Assembly: GCA_021812735.1 (NCBI GenBank)
Contig: JAKAMV010000083.1
Location: forward strand, 1-19,089
Source of the DNA: Chloroflexota bacterium
Lineage (GTDB): Bacteria > Chloroflexota > Limnocylindria > Limnocylindrales > CSP1-4
Direction: 5' to 3'
Length of the DNA stretch: 19,089 nucleotides
The notes under the pieces were generated by a model. The model was not told where the DNA came from. It saw nothing but the letters and a program-made list of their open reading frames with translations, and did no database searches. The stretch's first letter is position 1; the number at the start of each line of letters is the position of its first letter. Below are positions 8,697 to 15,215 of the stretch, piece after piece. A program made the position numbers and the translations under genes.

Positions 8697-9388
8697 GGGA
8701 CGAGGGCGATGACGCGGCAGGGCGAGCCCGAGCCGCCGAGCAGCTTGAGGGGAGCCACCACGACCCAGGCCCCGAGCGGCGGCACGCTCTTGAGGTTCTG
8801 GAGGTTCTCAACATGCCAGACACCGCGCGGGAACGTGATCTTGCGGTGCACCACGAAGTCCTCGGCGAAGCCGGGATCGATGCCCAGCGTGTCGGTGCCC
8901 AGGCCTGCCGCTCCGCGCTGCTCCACCAGGAAGCGGGCCGCGTCGGGCCCGAAGCCCGGGAACTTGAGCGGGCCCCCGGCGTTGCCGTACTTGACCGGGT
9001 CGCTGTTGACGTCCTCGAAGCCCGTGCGCAGGAACACGGCCGCACCGTCGGGGATCCGGCCGTGCCTCGCCTCGAACGCCTGCACCTGTTCGAGCGTCAG
9101 GATGGCGTCCTTGTCGTCGCCGACCTCGGTGCTGATGTCGATCATCGCGAGCGGGCGGACCAGCCTGTCCGGGCTGATCTCATCGACGGACGCCGTGCCC
9201 TCCACCATGTGGCACGGAGCGTCGAGGTGCGTGGAGGTGTGCTCGACGAAGCTTACGAGGCGGTTGTAGAAGCCATCGTGCGCCACGGTGAGCACGGTCT
9301 GGAGCGACGGCTGCGGCGAGCCGGGCCACATCACGGTGTCGGGGCCGATGGTCTGGGTGAGGTCGATCGCGCGGAGGTTCTCGAGCAT
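8693..9388 (-). CDS. Cyclase/kynurenine formamidase-like metal hydrolase
   Basis: 231-aa member of the cyclase family (PF04199), which includes kynurenine formamidase and isatin hydrolase and opens amides or lactams using a metal-bound water. The metal and catalytic signature HTSTHLDAPCH spans 50-60 (His50, His54, Asp56, His60). VFLRTGF at 118-124 and GLGTDTLGIDPG at 162-173 are further family blocks, followed by H181 and the region around Glu194. The frame is open far upstream, but that part is antisense to the permease; ATG 9388 gives the normal family length. It ends in a GTGA overlap with the GS-like gene. The substrate is not readable, though the GS-like and amidohydrolase neighbours suggest a cyclic amide or N-acyl amine. 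Confidence 0.87.
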   Translation of the reverse strand: MLENLRAIDLTQTIGPDTVMWPGSPQPSLQTVLTVAHDGFYNRLVSFVEHTSTHLDAPCHMVEGTASVDEISPDRLVRPLAMIDISTEVGDDKDAILTLEQVQAFEARHGRIPDGAAVFLRTGFEDVNSDPVKYGNAGGPLKFPGFGPDAARFLVEQRGAAGLGTDTLGIDPGFAEDFVVHRKITFPRGVWHVENLQNLKSVPPLGAWVVVAPLKLLGGSGSPCRVIALVP

Positions 9389-9417
9389 GGCGTCTGTGGT
9401 GCCTCGCAGAGATGCCG

Positions 9418-9448
9418 CGGCCGGCGCGCCGGTGGGACGCGCCGGCCG
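9418..9448 (-). terminator. 11-bp perfect stem-loop between permease and cyclase genes
   Basis: Bases 9418-9428 (CGGCCGGCGCG) pair perfectly with 9438-9448, leaving a 9-nt loop, in the 104-bp gap after the permease stop. No T-run follows on the minus strand. It could be a leaky terminator or an RNA-stabilising hairpin that lowers expression of the cyclase/GS/amidohydrolase genes relative to the permease. Confidence 0.45.
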
Positions 9449-9492
9449 GGTGGGTGACGACGATTCCTGGCGCCTGGACCTGGCGCCTCCCG

Positions 9493-10974
9493 TTAGCTCC
9501 TGACGGCGGCGAGGCCCTCGTCGGCCTCGAGTCGCTCGCCCACACGCCGAGCGACGCCCGGCATGACCAGGATCGCGATGCCGCCGGCGGCGAGCCAGAC
9601 GACCGTCACGATCGGGTAGTAGAAGGCCGGCGTGCCCGCATCCGGCACCGGCCAGACGTTGCGGAACAGCGTGTAGATCAGGACCAGCACGCCCAGGATC
9701 GGGATGATGATCTCCCACATCGGCACCATCGGCCTGCCCGAGAAGAAGAGCAGCTTGATGGCGCCGACGGTCGCGAACAGGTAGGCCACGAGCAGGATCA
9801 GCGTGCCGATGACCCCGGAGCCGGCGAAGATGTCGAACGCGTGGGCACCGAGGACGAAGTACCAGACCAGCACGATGACCGCGGCAACCACGGTCACGAC
9901 GGCCAGGGCGCCGTGGGGGGTTCCCCAGCGCTTGGACACGCTCGCGGCGAAGCCGAAGCCGGGCAGCTCGGTGTTGTCGCGGCTGAGGGCGAACAGCAGG
10001 CGTGACGCGCCCACAAGACAGGCCAGGCAGCAGCCGAAGGCGGAGACTGCGGCGCCGATCGTGATCAGGTCGCCGATCCACGCGCCGATGTACTGGCTGC
10101 CCAGGTCGCCCAGCAGCGAGCCCGAGCCGACGAACGCCTTCATGCCGGCGCTGTCGGCGCCGAAGCCCATGACCTCGATCGCGGTCACCACGATGAAGTA
10201 GACCCCGCCGAACACGGCCACGCCGAGGATGGCGCGCGGGATGTCCTTGTTCGGGTGCTTCGCCTCCTCGCCCAGCGTGGCGGCCGCCTCGAAGCCGGCG
10301 AACGAGAGGAACCCGAACACGGCGCCCAGGGCGACCGCCGAGATGTCCGTGCCAGCGGGGACCGAGAACACGCTCCAGTCCAGGCCCCGCCCGTTCGGCG
10401 CGGTGCCGGTGGCCAGCTGGAAGAAGATCACCACGGCGGTGACCAGAATCAGGGCGACCGTGACCCCCTCCACCGTGAGCAGGATGCGGGTGCCGTTGCG
10501 GGCAGGCACCAGCGCCAGGAACCAGGCGCCCGCCATGGCGACCAGCCCGAGCGCCAGCGGGATCAGCGGGTCGATGTCGCCTTGCGGAACCACGCCCATC
10601 GACTGGAGGAACGACGCCCCGAAGATGCCGGCCGCCATCGCGGTGACGCAGGCGTAGAAGGTGTACGTGCCCAGCAGCCCGAAGCCGGAGAAGACGCCGG
10701 CGCGCGGGCCGAGGGTCACGCCCACGAAGCCGTACACCGAGCCTGCGTGGTGGAACTGCTGGGTCAGGCGGACGAAGCCGTACGCGACCAGCAGGACGCC
10801 AACCGTCGCCATTGCGAACCCGAGCGGGACAGCCCGGCCAATCAAGCCGGCCGTGCCCTGGGGGTTGATGTTCGCGGCCATGCTCGGGGCCATCAGCGCC
10901 AGCGAGATGCCGATCGCCTCCCAGACGTTGAGCTCGCGCCGCAGCTTGGCGGGCTGATGCCCGGAGATCTCCAT
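9493..10974 (-). CDS. APC superfamily amino acid/amine permease
   Basis: 493-aa integral membrane transporter (AA_permease_2/APC), with about 12-13 hydrophobic segments. TM1 contains LALMAPSMAANIN (26-38), the TM1 break of the APC fold. The conserved TM6-loop signature FAGFEAAATLGEEAKHPNKDIPRAI is at about 225-249, and VGASRLLFALSRD at 321-333 matches the TM8 region. The ATG at 10974 is preceded by GAGGAGGG (10985-10992, 10-nt spacing); an upstream in-frame extension to 11130 runs through the promoter region and lacks hydrophobic or conserved sequence. It lies directly downstream of the GntR regulator, behind a candidate promoter and palindromic operator, so it is probably the main regulated uptake gene. 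It likely carries the amine or amino acid processed by the flanking GS-like enzymes. Confidence 0.92.
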   Translation of the reverse strand: MEISGHQPAKLRRELNVWEAIGISLALMAPSMAANINPQGTAGLIGRAVPLGFAMATVGVLLVAYGFVRLTQQFHHAGSVYGFVGVTLGPRAGVFSGFGLLGTYTFYACVTAMAAGIFGASFLQSMGVVPQGDIDPLIPLALGLVAMAGAWFLALVPARNGTRILLTVEGVTVALILVTAVVIFFQLATGTAPNGRGLDWSVFSVPAGTDISAVALGAVFGFLSFAGFEAAATLGEEAKHPNKDIPRAILGVAVFGGVYFIVVTAIEVMGFGADSAGMKAFVGSGSLLGDLGSQYIGAWIGDLITIGAAVSAFGCCLACLVGASRLLFALSRDNTELPGFGFAASVSKRWGTPHGALAVVTVVAAVIVLVWYFVLGAHAFDIFAGSGVIGTLILLVAYLFATVGAIKLLFFSGRPMVPMWEIIIPILGVLVLIYTLFRNVWPVPDAGTPAFYYPIVTVVWLAAGGIAILVMPGVARRVGERLEADEGLAAVRS

Positions 10975-11062
10975 GCCCTGCCTACCCTCCTCGGCCGGCC
11001 GCGCAATCGTCTCGGTCCGGCCCCCTTCGAGCGGGCGCACGCGACTGCTCGCCCGTGGGCGG

Positions 11063-11091
11063 ATGGTCCCAGTCGGGCCATATGGTGTCAA
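11063..11091 (-). promoter_or_regulatory. Candidate sigma-70-type promoter for the permease gene
   Basis: On the minus strand TTGACA (11086-11091) is a perfect -35 box, followed after 17 nt by GACCAT (11063-11068), a weak -10 keeping A2, A5 and T6. The spacer contains the palindrome CCATATGG (11078-11085). Predicted transcription starts about 80 nt before the permease ATG. Confidence 0.5.
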
Positions 11092-11118
11092 TGGGCTATC
11101 TGCAGACCAAAGCCGTCC

Positions 11119-11129
11119 TGGTCCGACCA
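11119..11129. promoter_or_regulatory. FadR/GntR-type palindromic operator TGGTC-C-GACCA
   Basis: TGGTCCGACCA is a perfect 11-bp palindrome around a central base, between the regulator stop and the permease promoter, 27 nt upstream of the -35 box. It fits the TNGTNNNACNA consensus known for FadR-subfamily GntR regulators. Related half-sites GACCA (11105-11109) and ATGGT (11063-11067, 11082-11086) occur nearby. The adjacent FCD-type regulator is the obvious candidate to bind it. Confidence 0.6.
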
Positions 11130-11139
11130 CCGAGCTGGA

Positions 11140-11940
11140 TCAGCCGGGCTGACCAGGCCCCGCCACGCCATTCGCGACGGCCGCCATGTCCCGGACGTGG
11201 GCCTCGAAGGAGGCGAGCGTCCCCTGGAGATGGTCCACCATCGCCACTGCGGCCGCCTCGCCGTCACCGGCCGCAACCGCCGCCTCGATGCGCGCGTGGT
11301 CGACGAGGTTCTCCGCCACGTCATCCGCCATCGGCAGCAGGTCGCGCCAGTGGAGCAGGTCGGCGCGCGCCACCAGCACCGCGCCGAGCAGCCGCCGGTT
11401 CCCGCAGGCCTGGACGAGCGCAAGGTGAAACTCGGAGTCAGCCCGCCGGAACTCCGTGGGATCGGGCGCGGCGCGGAGGGCGTCCACCGACGCGTGCAGC
11501 CGCGCTGCCAGCGTCCCGTCCGCCCGCGCGACCGCGAGCCGGGCGATCGCCGCCTCGACCACGGAGCGGAACTCCATGATGTCGGCGATGTCGGCGGCCG
11601 CTCCCGCCAAGATTGCCGCGGGCGCGGCCGGGTCCGACGTGGTCCGCGGGAGGGACACCGTCCCTGCTCGGCGGGAGCCGCCCGACCGGACCATGCCCGC
11701 ATCGCGAAGCAGCCCGATCGCCTGGCGCACCGTGATGCGGCTGACGCCGAAGGCCTCGGCCAGCCAGCGCTCCGACGGGATGCGGTCGTCGATGAAGATG
11801 CGCAGGGTGAGCGCCCGCCGCAGCGCGAGCGCAATCCGCTCGTGCGCCGGCTCCGGCATTCCGCCCGCGAGCATGCCGAGGAGGCCAGCGAGGTCGGTCC
11901 CGGGCTCGGCCGCGCCGGACAAGACGTCCGCCTCGGGCAT
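11140..11940 (-). CDS. GntR family transcriptional regulator, FCD (FadR) subfamily
   Basis: 266-aa DNA-binding regulator. The winged helix spans about 30-97 with the recognition segment PSERWLAEAFGVSRITVRQAI at 55-75, followed by the all-helical FCD ligand domain (about 120-250). The residues that normally bind a metal and carboxylate effector in FCD domains all appear present: Asp168 and His172 in ADSEFHLAL, His215 in DHARIEAA, and His237. An organic acid or amino acid effector is therefore likely. It starts 7 bp after the stop of the GS-like gene upstream and is probably cotranscribed with it. ATG 11940 gives a ~28-residue Gly/Ala-rich leader; the ATG at 11859 (MPEPAHERI), preceded by GGGCGGA, is a possible alternative start. 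Probably controls this cluster. Confidence 0.9.
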   Translation of the reverse strand: MPEADVLSGAAEPGTDLAGLLGMLAGGMPEPAHERIALALRRALTLRIFIDDRIPSERWLAEAFGVSRITVRQAIGLLRDAGMVRSGGSRRAGTVSLPRTTSDPAAPAAILAGAAADIADIMEFRSVVEAAIARLAVARADGTLAARLHASVDALRAAPDPTEFRRADSEFHLALVQACGNRRLLGAVLVARADLLHWRDLLPMADDVAENLVDHARIEAAVAAGDGEAAAVAMVDHLQGTLASFEAHVRDMAAVANGVAGPGQPG

Positions 11941-11947
11941 GTCGGGC

Positions 11948-13306
11948 CTAGAACACTCGAAGGAAGACTGCGCGGACCGCGTCGGGCGTCATCGTGTCGA
12001 GCACGTCCGCCTCGTTGGTCCTGACCGCCACCGTGCAGCGCGCCAGCAGGTCCCCCAGCCCGCCGTACAGCACAGGGTCGGCCTGCAGGTTCGCGAGTGC
12101 CTCGCGCAGGGAGGCGGGCAGCGGGCGGATCCCGCAGCGGGCCCGCTCATCGGGGGTCATGCGGGACGGGTTCTTGGTGGCGGGCTCGGGGGGCTCGAGG
12201 CCGCGCTCCATCCCGTCCAGGCCGGCCAGGATGAGCCCGCCGAGAGCAAGGTAGGGGTTGCACGAGGGGTCGCACGCCTTGAGCTCGACGTTGGTCGACT
12301 CCGCCTCCCGACCCCAGAACGACGAGGCCACGCGGACCGTGCACTCGCGATTGTCGAGGCCCCACGAGACGGTCGAGCCCGCCCAGGCGTCGGGCGCAAG
12401 GCGCTCGTAGCTGTTGTACGAGGGGCAGGTGAGGGACACCAGCGCGGGGAGGTGGTCGAGCACGCCGGCCACGAATGCCCGGCCAGCTGCCGACAGCAGG
12501 CGGTCCGGCCCCGCGTCAGCGTCGTACAGCAGGTTCGTCCTGCCATCGATGGACCACAAGCTGAAGTGGATGTGCGCGCCAGAGCCGATCCCTTCGGCCC
12601 ACGGCTTGGGGGCGAAGCTCGCGATCAGCCCGTGGCCGTTCTCGGCGACGCCGCGGACCGTGTCGCGGAACTTGACCTGCCGGTCCGCGGCTGCGAGGGC
12701 GTCCCGGTACCGGACCGCGATCTCCTGCTGGCCCGGCCCGTACTCGTTGATCGCCTGCTCCACCTCGATCCCCTGGGCGGTCAGGGCGTCGGTGATGTCG
12801 AGCATCACCGCGGCGGCGCGGTCCATCCCTGCCGACGAGTACACCGGGCCGTTGCCGAACGGGACCACCCGCCCGTCGCGCTCCTGGGCGAGGTAGAACT
12901 CGTTTTCGAAGCTGGCCATGACGCGGACGCCGCGTGTCGCCGCGATGCCGACGACGCGCTTGAGGAATGAGCGCGGGCAGCAGCCCCAGTCCCTGCCGTC
13001 GTGGTCGACCTGGTCGCACACGAGGCTGGCAGTGGCGCGAACCCAGGGCAGCTGCGTGTACGTGTCCGGGTCGGGCACCACGCGCACCTCGCCCACGGGC
13101 GCCATGCCGTCGACATCGACGAGGTTCTCGAGCACGTTGACCGCGTTCTGGGCGCGCGTGAGGCCGACGCCCTCGCGCAGCTTGCCGGCGAGCTGGTCGA
13201 CGTGGACGTTCTTGCCTCGGATGACGCCAGACGGGTCGACGTACAGGAAGCGGATCAGCCGCACGCCGTCTGCTGCGGCCCGAGCGACGACGTCCTCCGG
13301 GGTCAA
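11948..13306 (-). CDS. Glutamine synthetase family protein (gamma-glutamyl amine ligase-like)
   Basis: 452-aa GS I-fold ligase. N-terminal beta-grasp about 12-98; catalytic residues FENEF (Glu134, Glu136), NEYGPGQQEI (Glu188, Glu195), FAPKPW (Lys234), GSGAHIHFS (His245, His247), DNRECTVRV (Arg320, Arg325) and the SCNPYLALGGLILAGLDGM block at 348-366. In GlnA the strand before that block reads RIEVR; here it is NVELK, so the usual catalytic Arg is Lys343. Together with absence of the adenylylation Tyr loop this argues for a non-GlnA substrate such as an amine. The start is TTG at 13306, supported by GGGAGGAGGG 8 nt upstream; no ATG or GTG fits. It heads the catabolic cluster and precedes the regulator by 7 bp. 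Confidence 0.88.
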   Translation of the reverse strand: MTPEDVVARAAADGVRLIRFLYVDPSGVIRGKNVHVDQLAGKLREGVGLTRAQNAVNVLENLVDVDGMAPVGEVRVVPDPDTYTQLPWVRATASLVCDQVDHDGRDWGCCPRSFLKRVVGIAATRGVRVMASFENEFYLAQERDGRVVPFGNGPVYSSAGMDRAAAVMLDITDALTAQGIEVEQAINEYGPGQQEIAVRYRDALAAADRQVKFRDTVRGVAENGHGLIASFAPKPWAEGIGSGAHIHFSLWSIDGRTNLLYDADAGPDRLLSAAGRAFVAGVLDHLPALVSLTCPSYNSYERLAPDAWAGSTVSWGLDNRECTVRVASSFWGREAESTNVELKACDPSCNPYLALGGLILAGLDGMERGLEPPEPATKNPSRMTPDERARCGIRPLPASLREALANLQADPVLYGGLGDLLARCTVAVRTNEADVLDTMTPDAVRAVFLRVF

Positions 13307-13314
13307 TAGACCGC

Positions 13315-13320
13315 CCTCCT
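13315..13320 (-). promoter_or_regulatory. Ribosome binding site AGGAGG deciding a TTG start
   Basis: Minus-strand GGGAGGAGGG has its AGGAGG core 8 nt before the TTG at 13306. The strong site explains use of a rare initiation codon for the GS-like gene. Confidence 0.75.
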
Positions 13321-13360
13321 CCCACCTGTCCGGCCGCTGCGCCGGGTTCGCGCCGTGGCC

Positions 13361-13369
13361 AGACTAACA
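13361..13369 (-). promoter_or_regulatory. Candidate extended -10 promoter TGTTAGTCT for the GS-like gene
   Basis: Minus-strand TGTTAGTCT fits the extended -10 pattern TGnTAnnnT and is the only AT-leaning stretch in the 145-bp gap. Transcription would start about 48 nt before the TTG codon. No good -35 is seen. A short inverted repeat GCGGT-N5-ACCGC (13370-13384) abuts it on the upstream side and could be an operator. Confidence 0.35.
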
Positions 13370-13451
13370 GCGGTGGGCAACCGCGGCGATCCAGCCGACC
13401 GGTGGGGCTGCGCTGAGGCTCGGGCTCGGCCGGAAGGGCGACGCGGCGTGG

Positions 13452-14987
13452 TCAGCCCGCGCGGCGCCGAGCGGCGTGCACCGCGTCATGGACCTGCGCC
13501 GTGGAGCGGGCTCGGCCGCGGGTCGACGGCGAGGCGGCGTGCGGTCGGGCCTGGTCGTCCACGGCGTCGGACCCGGCGGCGTGGTCGTGCACCTCCGGCT
13601 CCCACGGCACGCTGTCGGGGAACAGCTCCGCGAACACCTCCACCAGCTCGGGGTCGAACTGGACGCCAGCCATTCGGCGGAGCTCGGCGATCGCGGCCGC
13701 GTGCGGGATCGCGGCCCGGTACGGGCGCCCGCCCACCATCGCCTCGTAGGCGTCGCAGATCGACACGATGCGGGCGCCGATCGGGATGTCGACGCCGGCG
13801 AGGCCGTGCGGATACCCCCGGCCGTCGAACCACTCATGGTGATGGAGCACGATCGTCGCCGCGTCGCGCAGCGCCCCCGCCTGCTCGAGGACCACCTGGC
13901 TGATCTTCGGGTGCTCGGTCACCACGCGCCACTCGGCGGCCGCAAGGTCGCTGGGCTTGGCGAGGATCTCCTCGGGGATGGCCAGCTTGCCGAGGTCGTG
14001 GAGCAGGCTCGCGGTGCGGATCCGGTCGAGCTCCCCCTGGGGGAGGTCGACCGCGCGCCCGATGGCGGCCGAGGCCTCCGCGATCAGCGTCGACGGCTTC
14101 CCGGCCCAGGCAGGTCGCCCGGCCAGCGTCGCAAGGAGCGCCTCCTGGGCCGCTGCCATGGCCGCCCGTCCCACGTCTAGAGCGGCCGACCGGGCCGCGG
14201 CGCGGATGGGCGAGCGGCGGACGGTGTCGAGGTCGCCGGTCTCGCGGAACACGAACACGTTGTCACGGCCCAGCGCCTTCGCGGAGTAGAGCGCCGCGTC
14301 CGCGTCCCGGACCAGCGTGTCTGCGCTCAGGACGTCGCCCGGCCCACCCGCCACGCCGGCGGACAGCGTCACCGTCACCTCGTGTCCGTCGAGCAGGCGG
14401 ATCGGGGTGCTGGCCACGGCCCGCCGGAGCTTCTCGGCCAGTGACGCGGCGGCGTCGGCGTCCGTCTCCGGCAGCACCACCAGGAACTCCTCGCCGCCGA
14501 ACCGGCCCACCGCGTCGACCGCCCTGATGTTCGTCGCGAGGCGGCGCGCGACCTCGCGCAGGACGACATCGCCCGCGGCGTGTCCGTGGGTGTCGTTAAG
14601 GCGCTTGAAGAGGTCCAGATCCACCAGGACCACCGACAGGGAGCGCCGGTAGCGGCCAGCCCGGGCGAGCTCCTCGTCCACCCGTGTCAGCACGTTCTGG
14701 CGGTTCGGGATGCCCGTCAGCGGGTCGATCGTGGCGAGCTGCCACGTCTCGGCCACGCGGCCGGCCAACTGCTGGAAGGCCCGGCGCAGACGGGGATCGT
14801 CGATCCGCCGCGCCTCGTCCGCGATCGCGGCGGAGTCCTCGCCCGCCGTGGCCAGGCGCTCGGCCAGTGATGCCACGCGGCGGTTCTGGCGACGCACGAC
14901 GAGCGCCGAGAAGCCCGCGGTCCCGGCAAGGGCACCCACGACGGCAAGGGCGACCGCGATCGCTGACGCGGTGGGCGTGTCCAACAC
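13452..14987 (-). CDS. Membrane-anchored GGDEF and HD-GYP c-di-GMP turnover protein
   Basis: 511-aa signalling protein. Residues 9-31 form one membrane helix, 35-80 a charged helical linker, 85-248 a GGDEF diguanylate cyclase domain and about 270-465 an HD-GYP phosphodiesterase-like domain. The cyclase looks active: metal Asp123 in LVDLDLFK, NDTHGH at 131-136, GGEEF at 164-168, plus the inhibitory I-site RxxD (Arg155-Asp158) five residues before it. HD-GYP shows HD at 330-331, His359, HHE at 383-385, DGRGYP at 388-393 and Asp412. The early His usually found in the TAGH segment is Lys297 (WAGK), so the metal site may be altered. The last ~45 residues are low-complexity. GTG start with GAGG 7 nt upstream (14995-14998). 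Confidence 0.92.
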   Translation of the reverse strand: MLDTPTASAIAVALAVVGALAGTAGFSALVVRRQNRRVASLAERLATAGEDSAAIADEARRIDDPRLRRAFQQLAGRVAETWQLATIDPLTGIPNRQNVLTRVDEELARAGRYRRSLSVVLVDLDLFKRLNDTHGHAAGDVVLREVARRLATNIRAVDAVGRFGGEEFLVVLPETDADAAASLAEKLRRAVASTPIRLLDGHEVTVTLSAGVAGGPGDVLSADTLVRDADAALYSAKALGRDNVFVFRETGDLDTVRRSPIRAAARSAALDVGRAAMAAAQEALLATLAGRPAWAGKPSTLIAEASAAIGRAVDLPQGELDRIRTASLLHDLGKLAIPEEILAKPSDLAAAEWRVVTEHPKISQVVLEQAGALRDAATIVLHHHEWFDGRGYPHGLAGVDIPIGARIVSICDAYEAMVGGRPYRAAIPHAAAIAELRRMAGVQFDPELVEVFAELFPDSVPWEPEVHDHAAGSDAVDDQARPHAASPSTRGRARSTAQVHDAVHAARRRAG

Positions 14988-15038
14988 GGCTCAACCTCAA
15001 TCCGGCGCCGCCGTTCTCCCCCGGCGCGCCTGGCGCAG

Positions 15039-15066
15039 AGCCTAGAGGGCGCCGGCCCGATCTCCA
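15039..15066 (-). promoter_or_regulatory. Weak promoter candidate upstream of the GGDEF/HD-GYP gene
   Basis: Minus-strand TGGAGA (15061-15066), 16-nt spacer and TAGGCT (15039-15044) resemble -35 and -10 boxes (4/6 and TAnnnT). It would give a leader of about 45 nt. It lies in the largest gap of the window (14988-15210), where I see no gene or other strong structure. Confidence 0.3.
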
Positions 15067-15195
15067 TGGCGCGATGGTCCTGCCGGGCTTCGGGCGTGCA
15101 CTGGCGGTCCCCGCGCGCACCACGCCGCCGTCCGCGACGTCATGGCCCGGAGGTACTAGCCGCGCAGGGATGGCGTCCAGCCCGCCGGTCGTGCC

Positions 15196-15215
15196 GTCAG
15201 GCGTCAGGCGTCAGG
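15196..15215. repeat. 7-bp tandem repeat giving stops in three frames
   Basis: GTCAGGC occurs twice and then as GTCAGG (15196-15215). On the minus strand each unit contains TGA; the 7-nt period puts TGA at 15211-15213, 15204-15206 and 15197-15199 in three different frames, right at the end of the thioesterase gene. Confidence 0.7.

Noticed and set aside
7104..9269. 721-codon open frame on the plus strand
   Set aside because: Antisense to the amidohydrolase, GS-like and cyclase genes; its Arg/Pro/Ser-rich composition is the usual shadow in GC-rich DNA and shows no domain.
9469..9487. Repeated GGCGCC motifs after the permease stop as a possible operator
   Set aside because: GGCGCC is a self-complementary hexamer expected often in DNA this GC-rich; spacing and flanks show no further symmetry.
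9389..10081. In-frame upstream extension of the cyclase gene
   Set aside because: It overlaps the permease gene in another frame and lacks cyclase-family sequence; ATG 9388 gives the normal family length.
10255..12024. 589-codon open frame on the plus strand
   Set aside because: Antisense to the permease and GntR genes and crosses their promoter region; composition is His/Arg/Gly-rich shadow.
14988..15210. Possible c-di-GMP riboswitch or small gene ahead of the GGDEF protein
   Set aside because: No conserved riboswitch-like core was visible, and short frames here lack ribosome binding sites or coding bias; only a weak promoter candidate was kept.
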